Assembly: GCA_035235625.1 (NCBI GenBank)
Contig: CP141143.1
Span: 20,629,092-20,693,091 of the forward strand
Origin: Saururus chinensis
Lineage: Eukaryota; Streptophyta; Magnoliopsida; Piperales; Saururaceae
Length of the DNA stretch: 64,000 nt
Direction: 5' to 3'
Shown: positions 48,070 to 59,601 of the stretch, piece by piece
Layout: each line of letters begins with the position of its first letter
How positions within the stretch are numbered: position 1 is the first letter of the stretch
Position numbers and translations under genes: made by a program
Notes under the pieces: generated by a model
What the model was told of the DNA's origin: nothing
Database searches by the model: none
Seen by the model: the letters and a program-made list of their open reading frames with translations, nothing else

Positions 48070-48490
48070 CACTTCAACACCTCAAAACTTCTAAAAAAAT
48101 TTAATCTGTGGTACCCTCCACTAAATAAAATTAATTTAAAGAGAGGCATCAGGTCCTCGTCAAATTCTGCATATTGTGATAGTGAATACCCCCCTCCCCT
48201 GGCAAGAAATTTCTGAAAGTTTTAAAAACTTCTGGAGTTTCATGGCAAGGAGTACCCTCTGACAAATAAAATTGCATTATACGGGGATTAAAGGTCCCCA
48301 TTAATGTCTGTATATTGTGGTGGTGACCTCTCCCCACCAAAAACCATCTAGAAGTTTCTTAAACTTCTGGAGGTTTCTTGTGAGGGGATACCATCTACTA
48401 AGTAAAACTTATTTGGACGAAGACCTTAGTTCCCTGTCAAATTTTGCATAATTTAGCAGTGACCACCCCCACCTGAAATTATCCAAAAGC
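48070..48490. repeat. Tandem repeat, ~138-bp unit, about three copies
   Basis: Unit landmarks 'caaattctgcatattgtgatagtga' occur at 48161, in altered form at 48301 ('tgtctgtatattgtggtggtga') and at 48438 ('caaattttgcataatttagcagtga'), spacings 140 and 137 bp. Each is followed by a C-rich stretch, 'aaacttctgga(g)' and 'taccctct(g/a)(a)caaataaaa'. Divergence between units is substantial, so the array is old. Confidence 0.75.
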
Positions 48491-49370
<880 letters not shown>

Positions 49371-49883
49371 AAAATCAAAAGATGCAAGAAAAATCACTTC
49401 AACAAGATCAAAGCAATTTGTCTCTAATTCCAATGTTGGATGGGCACTTACAGCGGAAGAAGGTCCAAATGAACATAACCACACTTGCATCCATGTTGAA
49501 GCATCTTACTTGGGTTAAAACTCTAACAAGTATTTACTAGAACCACTTGACTCATCTACCCTTTTCTTCCCAAGGAAAATGATGAAGAACCTCAATGAAT
49601 AGTTACTCAAATTACTTGAATTTGGAGTTGTTTCGCACTATAAAAGTGAAATTCTTTTGTCTCCTCAAGTATTTATAAGGGAGGATTTGGCTCTTCATTT
49701 AGCTCCATCAACTCCCAAGTTTGACATGCATTTAATGGATTTTTAAGAATGAGAGTAACTAACCAACAGCTATAACATGAGGATCCAAATGGATGTCTCT
49801 TCATATCTCACATTCCAACACTCATTATTATCATGTTTTATTATCTAGCAATTTTAACTTGCAAAAGTCTTTGAAACATATAA
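49371..49883. other. Intergenic, no gene seen
   Basis: AT-rich flank between the family-B fragment and the next LTR. No motif-bearing frame. Confidence 0.35.
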
Positions 49884-51852
49884 TGTGACACCCCTTGTTT
49901 CAAAAGAAAATCCATCTTTTTTAAATAAATTAAAATTTTACTTTTATTCATCAATGACAATCGACATGTCAATGAGCTGTCGAAGGACACATGCTTGCAC
50001 TATTGGCAAGCATCGACAATAGGTTGTCGGTGATAGCTGATGCACTAGTCGTTTTAGAAAATGAGGTATTTTGACGATTTTTGAATGACTGATAAAAGGG
50101 AGTGGAAACCGATTTTTTTGGGGATCAAAAATAAGAACCAAAGAGAGAGATTGCCAGTGGAAAACATTCGGAGCCAACCTAGGGAGAACATGCACTGGAG
50201 AGGAAGAAGAAGTCGAATTTCAATATTTATTTGATTCTCAAAGAAAAGTGCTTTATCTTTGATTTTCTTCAAGTTCGTCTTGATCATGAACTTGTGAAAT
50301 ATTTTATTTTCAAAGTAGACAGTGAGTGTTAATATGGTGAATTCAAATTTGGAGTGGTTTAATGTCAGAATTGGGTTGCAAATAGCCTAATTCTTCTTTT
50401 TGAATGATTCTATTGGATTTCTATTTGAAGATAAATTATTTAGAATGAAGATTGAGTGTAAGGTCACTGACATGTCAGTGACTGCACTATTGAGAGGAAG
50501 AGGTTGAATAGTACGCTTGCATGCATACAATGGCATCCATGTTATTTTTTGTCATCGATAGTATGGCTAACACGTCAATCAAGTATTTGTGAGGTAAGCA
50601 TACATAGCTAGCCTACTATTAGTAGGGTTCGACCATAAGTAAGTTCACCAATGGTCATTGGTGAAGTGGCCGATGTGCCAATGAGGTCATTGATGGTACC
50701 TCATATTACATATTTTTATGGGATTTATAGCAATAGTGAAAATATATTACTTATGCATATAAATGCATGATTTTGAGGATTTTGTTATATGAATGATGTG
50801 TAAAATAAACACTTACTAAGTAGGAGTTAGTAAACTCTAATGCATGTGTATGAGACCATGTGATGTGATGGATGGGATCTAAACTTATGTAATGGCACAT
50901 GAGGTCTAAGATTTCTTAGTCTCTAGGCTCCTCAACTAAGTCATTAGCGGCGTAGTGGAAGGGTTTGGTATAAAATAGGATCAATGTCTTCTAGCTCTTG
51001 AAGAGTGAGAGTTATATATAAAGCCACTTCTTTGACCCGGGAGTCAGGTTCGAATGAGCTAGATTATTGGTCACACGCAGTGCAATATAAGAGGTTTCGA
51101 TGATCATGTCTATTGAAATCTTGACACAAAGGTCCATAAGCCCTAGTGAGCCCTTTCTTTATTATGTGGATAAGGTGGGGCAGACTTCATGAAAAGACTG
51201 AGGTCTGATTGTGATGAACCAATATCTAGTTGACTAGAGCTCCTAGATAAGGTCATCGTGTATAGAGAACCCCAAAAAGGTAATTCCCTTGGGTTTTACA
51301 TGCTTACTGATGAAAGGTATGTTTGATTCTTATTTTTTATCATTATTCTTTGTTTTGCCAACGAGATTTTCTCTAGCATGTTATTTGGAATTTTATATTT
51401 TTCATTTGATTGGCTGAGTAGATCGTATACTTATCATCTTTTGTGGTGTAGGTATTTAGGAAGAAAACTTAGAGGTAATGGGAAAGTTGTAGTTATAGCT
51501 CCAAGTCTACTTCCATTTCAATGACTTACATATCCTATTAGGTTTGCTTTAGGCACAAGAGTGTCACTTATTATTTCATTAGCTCGGACAAATGTAATAG
51601 GCAAGTATGGATCCTTTAAATATTTTAATGTGATAGATATTTAAATGTATAATAATTTTATGTTTATCACAACAAATGTTAGTGAAAGTGATGGTCTCAA
51701 TTTCCCTAATTTATAATTTCAATGTTTTTCTTCTTGATGTTCATTTGAATAATTAATCTGCTACATGTATGAAGGTGGAATGTATTTTCAAATATTTTCT
51801 TATAGTTAATATTTTCATAAAGAAAATGTAGTATAAATTTGGAGGTATGACA
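49884..51852 (+). mobile_element. Probable solo LTR (family C), 1,969 bp
   Basis: Starts TGTGACACCCCTTGTTTC, a common plant gypsy LTR start, and ends GGAGGTATGACA. The flanking pentamers are TATAA (49879-49883) and TACAA (51853-51857), identical but for one base, as expected for an aged target duplication. There is no protein motif inside. Short repeated phrases such as 'cgacatgtcaatgag', 'gacatgtcagtgac' and 'gatgtgccaatgagg' recur through it. Confidence 0.6.
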
Positions 51853-51857
51853 TACAA

Positions 51858-52840
51858 CACATTGTTTTTCTAATTGGTAAAATGTGGTCTACCCCTTCTA
51901 TTAAGTACTAAGAGAGATTACAAAAAATTGGAAGAATTTACAAGAGAACTAGTAATTAGCATTACAATCGCCATCTCTCAAAAATGATATATAGCTTGTC
52001 TAGGATCTAGAAAAGAAAAAGATGCGTACACATATAAATGCAGACCTTCTACTTGCGGGCACTCATATATTGAGAAATGGAATTCAACTAGGATCTTGAA
52101 AAGAAATAGATGAGCAGTATACAAGTACAAGCCTCCTGCTTGCGGCTAGCTTTTGAGAAGATGGGGAAACTAGAATATTTGCATAAACCTCATTTTTAAA
52201 ATATTATAATTTTTGTTTATGCTAGATTAAATAGATTACACAATTGAAAAAGAGCTTAATCAAAAGAGTGTCAGATTACGGTGTTTCAATAAAGCTCAAG
52301 CTATTACGAAAGGGACATTTTATTCATTCATTTCATGTTCCAATACCTCTTCTCTCACATGCAAGCATCTATCAATCGTGTCACATTGTAATATAATTGG
52401 GGTATAAATGTCTCCAATGAAACCAGAAAGCAAATCCTCCAATAGGAGATACTAAAAAATATAATTTTATTTATTAATTTTATATTCTAACACCCCCCCT
52501 CATGTGCAAATATCCATAAAGCATGAAGTCTAAGAACACAATTGTGGTATAAATGCCTCGAACGTGACTAGAACCTAAGACCTCCTTGAACCTAAAGTTC
52601 TAATACCATGTAAGATAAGCATTATTTCCCAATAGCTTGATATGTTAAGAAACAAAAACATATATAGTTATTTTATATTCCAACACCCTACCCCCCAAAC
52701 GTGCAAGTACCCATCAAACAAAATACGCAAAACCTAATTAGGGCATAAATGCATGCAATGAGATTAAAAGTCAAAGCCTCCCAGTTGGAGTTTTGCCCAT
52801 AGCTCAAGCCATTTGAAATAGAAATCTAGGGGTGGCCATG
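51858..52840. repeat. Triplicated ~150-190-bp repeat in intergenic DNA
   Basis: Three related units begin near 52335 ('catgttccaatacctcttctctcacatgcaagca'), 52487 ('attctaacaccccccctcatgtgcaaata') and 52677 ('attccaacaccctaccccccaaacgtgcaagta'). Each is followed by 'ggtataaatg'/'ggcataaatg' and a short 'gaaaccaga'/'gactagaa'/'gattaaaag' piece. The 5' portion (51858-52330) holds no feature I recognise. Confidence 0.55.
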
Positions 52841-52845
52841 GGCCG

Positions 52846-55800
52846 TGTCGCGCCCTGGTACATGCCACCCCCGATCCAAGGAGTAAGTGGCACACGGCGC
52901 AACGAAGTAAAGACAAAGTAAGCTCATTAACACTTTGTACAAAAGAAAATAAAGCAAAATAAAGAACTATTAATTAATGTCTTAGTCCACACATACCCAC
53001 ATCAACTAATCACCATATAAAAAAAGCCAATAATAACTAAACAAGTCTAAGCTAACAATGGCTAAATATAGTGCGAAGTAAATCAAATGTATAAGTTCAA
53101 CATATCATAAACAAATCTAGCATAACCCCTATGAAACCATAGCCCTTCTCAATGAACATGGCCATCCTCGTGCTCAACGTAGAGCGCATCCAAAGTACCT
53201 ACATGGCACTACATGAAGCCCCAAAGCAAAACCACAAAACAAAAAAGGGTGAACTTAATGTAGCAAGGGTTTTAATACGGAAAGTAAACTCATAATAATA
53301 TCACATACATTATTAACATAACAGTCATCATATTCATTCATCATGGGACAAATCAAATATGTTCATGTCACTTTTGCATCATGTTCTAATCCACATACCA
53401 TAAAGATATACTCATGCCACCTGTGCATCATGTAATACATTTCATATACACATAATCATGTGACTTGCATATCATAATGTATAACACATTTCATAAATAC
53501 ATAATCATACCACCTGCATATCATAATGTAACTCGCATTCTATAAGCATATAATCATGTCACATGTACATCATGGGTTTCATAGCTCATAAAACATATAC
53601 ACATCATGTATAATCATATGAATCTCATTATAACAATCTCATCCTGCATGAATCAATTCTCAATATTCATATCATGCATAATCATATCTCAATATAAATA
53701 TTCACCCTCTACAATCAAGTCTATCAAACACACACCATCCTACATATTTATGCAAATTCATTCTATAGTCACATGTGTAACATAACCATCATTGTTCTTA
53801 CACATCATGTGTTAATAGGCATTATATCTATACACATACATAAATCAACCAAACAATCTTTAACCGAAAAAATCTAATTTCCTAAAAAAAAGCTAGAACA
53901 ATTTGGGTAAGTTCCCTAATGGGGAAAGTACCCTAAGTAAGCCGGTGCACACGGACAAACTAGCCTAGATGCTTAGGGTCCAAATATCTCAACAATTTAA
54001 CTTATTATAACATTCTACTCTTTTTACCCAAGGAGGAAACCCGTCCTTAAATGAACGTAAAACCCCGTTTATTGGACATAAAACCTCGTCCTTTAAGACG
54101 TAAAACCGAATCAATAAAACTTCAAGAGGTTAATCCGAAAAACAATGGCATTTAATTATATCCAACCGTTTAATCACGATTAATCTTTGTCGATGAATCA
54201 TTCGAATGATGAATGCAACACGATGCAGACGTAAGCAAAGTCTAATAATTGTAAGCACGGTTAAATATACTCAAATCAGTCCCTATGAGCATGTAACATG
54301 GTCTATTTGTGACAAATAAAAATCATGTGGTCATTAGCAAGTATATGCATGGTGGTGGTCACAATTAAGCTAAAACATATAAAATATAAATCTCCTAAAT
54401 TTAATATGACATGTGCTACCATATATAAATTATCATGATTATAACCTACTAGAATCATAAGTTAATTATGAAAAAATTATCAAAACATAGATTTAAAGCA
54501 AGTAGAATATTATACTAAAACAAAACAAGTATAGTCATATTTATGTTTTAGCTAAATCATAATTCAAAGAATGCCTAGCCATTCAAATGGATGTTCAGCC
54601 TATTCGATTGGCCGAACAGTTCACTTTTTTGTTCATCTTCAACTTTCCAAAATTCAAACAAAAAATATTCTTAAGTTTAAGATAAATTCAAAAATCACCA
54701 TAAAACATCATATAATCAAAATATATCCCTATAACGTGATAGATCAATCATTGTCATGCTCAATCACAAGAAAACTATAAATCACATGTTTTTAACTAAT
54801 CATCATTAAACCTCAAAATGAAGCAAGAACTCTTATAAATCCACAATCATGCAATCTAATAGATAAAATCATACAAGATAAAACTTCTTTACCACTATGA
54901 ATTCAGCCTTTAGATCCACGGAAAAAAATCAATCCTTAAGAAATCTTACCTAAAAATTAAGTTTTTTGTTAAAACTTAATTAAACTTAACTAATAGGCTC
55001 AAATCAACTTTAAAATAGGTAGATCTAAGATAACCTTTTGTTAAAAACGAAAATCACATATTTCAGGTTTTAAATCAAAATTAAAAATAATTTTTTTAAG
55101 GAAAGAAATGAAGATAAGGGTGATTAAGACCAAAATTAAAATATTATGGGTGGTTTTTGTTAAAACTTAATTAAAACTAACTAATCAGCTCAAATCAACT
55201 TTAAAATAGGTAAATCTAAGATAACTTTTCATTAAAAATAAAAATCACATATTTACAGTTTTAAATCAAAATTAAAAATATAATTTTTAATAGAAGAAAT
55301 CAAAAATCAGGAGAAATAAAGATAAGGTGATTAAGACCAAAATCAAAATATTATGGGTGATTAGGATAAGAAAACACACATTAATTCAATTTTCTTCTTT
55401 GGGAAATGAGGGTAGAGCACCTCCTTTCCTCTAATACAAGTCTTCCCTATTTAGGCAATTTGGATGGTTCTTTAAATAGTAAATAATAAGGGTTTTAGGT
55501 TGGGCATACAAATGGTTGAGATGTAAAATACGTCAAAACGCCCTAAGTGGCTAATTAGGGTTATTTTTTGTCCAAAAATGAATATAATCTCACCTAATAA
55601 TAAAAGCCTAGAGGGTCAATGGGTCGCACGTCGTTCAACATGGATGTTGGGCCCATGGCGGGTCTGCACCCATAATTAAAAAAAATTAAGATAAATTTTT
55701 ATAATCCGTAAAAATTGGATAAATCAAGTTTGAGACTAATACTTATAAAATGTGAAATTAAACCTTATTAGAATCATAATTACTAACTCATAACCCCAAA

Positions 55801-55880
55801 ATCAAGTCAAACAAGCAAAATCACAGAAATTTACATAATTGAAAAAGAAATTTAAACCAAATTAAATTAGAGATCTTACT
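52846..55880 (+). mobile_element. Family-A solo LTR, 3,035 bp
   Basis: Starts TGTCGCGCCCTGGTACATGCC and ends AGAGATCTTACT, flanked by exact GGCCG duplications (52841-52845, 55881-55885). The terminal CA is mutated to CT. It shares with 32751-36230 the start, the 'cgacgaagtaaa'/'caacgaagtaaa' block, the 'caaaac...gggtgaac...agcaagggtttta' block and repetitive 'catgtgcatcatg' tracts. An internal duplication of about 170-200 bp lies at 54960-55130 and 55155-55350 ('gttaaaacttaattaaa(c/a)(t/c)taactaat'). No coding domain was seen. Confidence 0.8.
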
Positions 55881-55885
55881 GGCCG

Positions 55886-56998
55886 GCCCTGTCCACGTCC
55901 CTTAGCAGTCGTGTCGGCCCGTTCTGGCCCCCTCACAAGGCGGGCAAGGCTAGGCCCATCCCCAAGGGGGAGAGGAGCCCAACCGAGTCTACTGCCCCTT
56001 CAAAGGGGGTGCAGGTCGGGCCGACCAACAAGGCCTACTCACCCAACCCCTCTTTTAAATAATATTTGGTCACGCTCTTAGCCGCAGGCAAGCATGTGGG
56101 CCATTGCCTGGCCCACTGCCATTGGGGGAGAGTTGGGCCAGGCCCGTTGGTTGGCAGCCCGCACAATCCCCACCCCCATAATTTTTGTTGTTGTTGTTTT
56201 GAAAATATAGCATAATAAGGACCAAAAAGAGTCATATCATTGAACTGGACAACCAATCTAAAAAACCTTTGGTGTTTCAACTATTGAGAAGGGTTTTGTC
56301 GAGTTAAGACCCAACCCTATTAATTAAGAAGGTTAAACATGCAAACTCTAACCCTTCTTGGATCAAGTAAGGTCAAGTTATGCCAGCAACAAAAAATTAC
56401 CTTAATAATCTCATATAGTCCACATTTTCAACAAACATCAATTGTAGGCATAGGATCTTAATATTTAAATTTGTCATTTGAAGGAAGACCAATCAACAAT
56501 TGTAAAATAGATTGTCCCAAGTCATAAATCAACATGGGTCTAGAAAATGGAAAGACCACTAATCAAGTTAACTTGTTTAGTAGATTAGTCGAGCAATCAC
56601 CCAATTCATCCCTTATCATACTAGGTGACTATATAATTTTAATTTTTAAACTATTTTACCCATATTTTCTACCATAATTCTTATTTTAGTCATATTTTAT
56701 ATTTTTATGTTCCTTAAAACCTGAACTTGATCACCAATCTAGGTTGGTCAATTATAAAAACAATGTCTAAAAACATACTCTCATTGTCCAGTATTAATAG
56801 CTTCAATAGAAAAAATATATATTATTCTATATTAATTGCTCTGTTTGGCTAAATTTAAGTCATTAAGTCTCTCGTACATTTTACACAAACTTTGTTTGAG
56901 CTTCCAACATGTCTAGGTATGGGTCCAACTCACTCAGAGTCTGGGTCACCGGCCTAACTGCACCCCCACCATTGCATCTGATTACCCGAATTCGAAAA
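55886..56998. other. Intergenic; GC-rich repeat then AT-rich DNA
   Basis: The GC-rich 55886-56170 together with 52830-52845 forms the pre-insertion locus ('gggtggccatgggccggccctgtcc'), a common plant repeat type. A Stowaway-like remnant lies near 56790-56850. No gene. Confidence 0.45.
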
Positions 56999-57640
56999 AT
57001 GGCAAACCCTAGAAAATATCATCTTTGTTGTCTTCTTCTTCTTTGTCTTCCTCCTTTTCCACCTCGCATCGTCCTTTCCAACTACGACAATGATGTCTGC
57101 AACCCGAAGTGCCTACCACCGCCCCACCTCCTCCACCACACCAAGCTCACCATCCTCATCTTTGGCTTCTCTGTTCCCTCGCCATTGCCTACCCCCAATG
57201 CCTCGTCTCCTCCATCCAAATCCTCTAGTCCAACCTGTCCACCCCGCTCGCCACCCTGTCCTAAGCCCTCCACCCCTTCCCCACCCTCCGCAACCCGTCC
57301 GCCTCCCTCAACACTCGCTTCCTTCCCCATCCCTCCGTCCTCACTGCACCATTGCCATCACCGATGACAACATCCATGTGTTGCCAGATGCCCTCTCGTT
57401 CGCCCTCTCCGTCTTCAACACGAACACCAACCAAGTGATTAGCTTCTTCCAGCAATCCCATGATCTGGACCTTGCCCACCGAGGACTGCTACTCCATGGT
57501 GCTGAAGTTCATGATCCTCCACGCCAGCTACCTACACAAGTCCAATTACGGAGGAGGGCCCCACATGCAAGAGATGCAGGCAGCAGTAGACCGGGCGTAG
57601 AACTGCAACTTGGCCATCACTGCCACAGCTTTGCAACATC
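56999..57640 (+). pseudogene. Glycosyltransferase family 64 (exostosin C-terminal-like) pseudogene
   Basis: Family signatures appear in the right order but in three frames. Frame 1 starts at the ATG at 56999 with a hydrophobic leader (LCCLLLLCLPPFPP) and reaches KLTILIFGFS. Another frame has CLVSSIQIL, SNLSTPLATLS and SLNTRFLPHPSVLT with stops between. A third has IAITDDNIHVLPDALSFALSVF and VISFFQQSHDLDL, which holds the DxD-like site as DDN. After a further shift come YSMVLKFMILHASYLHKSNYG and MQAAVDRA, a stop and NCN. Plant GT64 proteins (EPC1/GMT1, GINT1 and At1g80290 relatives, Golgi enzymes of sphingolipid or wall glycosylation) have this same series. It has no visible intron, so it may be an old intronless copy. 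Confidence 0.72.
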
Positions 57641-58055
57641 AACATTCCCAACCGACACTAGGGCCTATCCCAGAGACTAGACTTTCACGAGAAACAATTG
57701 TTAATTTTTTTCATATATACAATTGTTGATCTGTGTTTGTATAGTAGTGAAAATTTTTATTACGCAAATCCTTTCATCTCATAAGTTTCAAACCATATAA
57801 AATTATTATTGTGTTGTTAATTAAGTGGATCCCATTATCCTGTTAAAACAATAAAAACTAGAAATAAAAATTATTAATATAGGATAAATAGAGTATATTA
57901 TAACTATAGCATACAAAGGAAACATTTGCTTAATACATATTTTTATTTTTATTTTATTTTATTCTAACAAATTCAATCTATCCTTACACGAATATAGGTA
58001 TACATTCTTGTTAGTATTAATAAAGTTCATTTTCCATACCCTAACCCTAATAAGA
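57641..58055. other. Intergenic, AT-rich
   Basis: No gene; Stowaway-like fragments ('attattaatataggataaatagag') near 57860-57900. Confidence 0.35.
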
Positions 58056-58450
58056 TTAGGTGTATTTCGGGTGAATGGGTAGGTTCAAAAGTTTTGGCAG
58101 CCCTACTAAAATCATCTCCCTCATGTGAGCATACCGGGGTAAGGACTGAGCAACCTTATTTCCCAATCTCTGGACATTGAACGAAGCTGAAGCAAAGGTG
58201 TTCAATGAAGAAAACGCACGGTGCACCATATGGCCCACTTAGCGTCTGCCCTGAACTTTTCAACAACTGGAAGGCACTCCCCTTCAAAAAAAGCTTTCTC
58301 AATGCCCAGCTCGTTCGCAATCAAAATGGCATGAGCTGCAGCAAGCGCTTCCACCTCCTGGGCTTCTTCCACCTGAATCTCGTCCTTGCACTGACAAGCC
58401 ACCCTTCATCGTTCTTGATACAAAATCCCCGCCGCAGATTTATTTAATTT
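58056..58450 (-). pseudogene. RNase H-like (RVT_3) domain remnant
   Basis: The minus strand reads SAAGILYQER, then in the next frame CQCKDEIQVEEAQEVEALAA, AHAILIANELGIEKAFFEGE and CLPVVEKF. After a further frame change it has NVQRLGNKVAQSLPRYA. The order 'AEALAxxxAxxxAxELGxxxxxxEGDCxxVV...NxVAHxLAxxA' is the plant RNase H-like domain found in LINE-type retrotransposon proteins and in many small plant open frames. A catalytic Glu region is present (VEALAA), but the Asp of the usual DG start is not preserved in one frame. It is dead by frameshift. The element's limits are unclear. Confidence 0.7.
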
Positions 58451-59601
58451 CATTAGGTGGCACAGTCCAAATTTACCTTGAACACACCCTTTTTGCTGCT
58501 GCAGTTAGATGAAACCTCCAACCCTTCCTCGTTAACATGTGCTACCCTGAAAGCTGGTGCAGTAGTCCTCTGGTCACTGCACAACGGACTGAATTTCACT
58601 TTTCTTTCTACCCTCTGAGATATTCCTATTTACCTCCATATACACCATCTCAAAGTGAGCACTCTGAATCACCACCACAAAAAGAAGATATCCTCTTAAT
58701 ATCAGCTTTTTGGGTGAAAATCTAAACCATTCAAATCTGGACACCCAATTGCACAGCCAAATAACATGAGACATACCACAGAACAATCAGAAATCATCAA
58801 CTGGGAATACATCTTTTCCTCATATTAAGCCTTCGTGTGTAGGACATCTCTAAGCAAATTTTAAATTTTTTGCTGTTCAAGCACCAAATTCACCTCCAAT
58901 ATATATCAAATCTACTATACTTTCTCAAGAGGCGATATAGCCTTCCAACTCCAACCTGCAAATATACCTCCTACTCCTAGGAGCAATCTATCCTCGAGAT
59001 CAAATAAAGTACCACACAAACAAAAATCCTGTTGGAGAGATAGAATTCAACTAAATGTGAATTTCAAGAAGGATGTCCAAAGGCTAAACAGGTGAACATG
59101 TACATATTTAACTTAGACAAGCTTGAAAGCAAAAATGGGAAAATACTCCATGTTGCCTTAAGTTCAAGCTGTCAAGTAACAACCCAACAATGTATATCAA
59201 GCCCATATTGCCCAACAATATATATTAAGCCCAAACAGACACATGCAGCGAGATAGATCATCCAACACCTCCTTACTGGCAAGCATGATATAACAGATGG
59301 AGATGCTTACATATGCATAAAATACAAAGGCAAGGGCGAGGACTGAAACAAGGGCCTCCTGGCTCCTATGCTCCTATGCTACGCTAGAAACCAAATTGCC
59401 TCAAAAGCTCCAGCTGTCAAGGAACCGCCCAATAATATATACCAAGCCCAAATTAGCCCATACCAAGCCCAAATTAGCCCAAACAGACATGCAGGTAGAT
59501 AGATCATCCAACAAATATCTCCCTCAACTATATGAAAATAGCATGCTTTTCAATTTTTTGCAATTCTCTATGGTCTACTAAAATGAAACATTATTTCCAA
59601 A
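58451..59601. other. Downstream flank of the thioesterase with dispersed repeats
   Basis: It includes the probable 3'UTR and copies of the 'gtatatcaagccca...cccaaacagaca(ca)tgca' repeat at about 59160-59265 and 59395-59515. No gene. Confidence 0.45.
59160..59515. repeat. Dispersed 'TATATCAAGCCC' repeat, two copies downstream of the thioesterase
   Basis: 59160-59265: 'aagctgtcaagtaacaacccaacaatgtatatcaagccca...cccaaacagacacatgcag...gatagatcatccaac'. 59402-59515: 'agctgtcaaggaaccgcccaataatatataccaagccca...cccaaacagacatgcaggtagatagatcatccaac'. Both are the same repeat, and each carries a short internal duplication of the 'aagcccaaattagccca' phrase. Confidence 0.75.

Noticed and set aside
57082..57330. 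Gly/Glu-rich minus-strand frame
   Set aside because: Antisense of the Pro/Ser-rich GT64 pseudogene.
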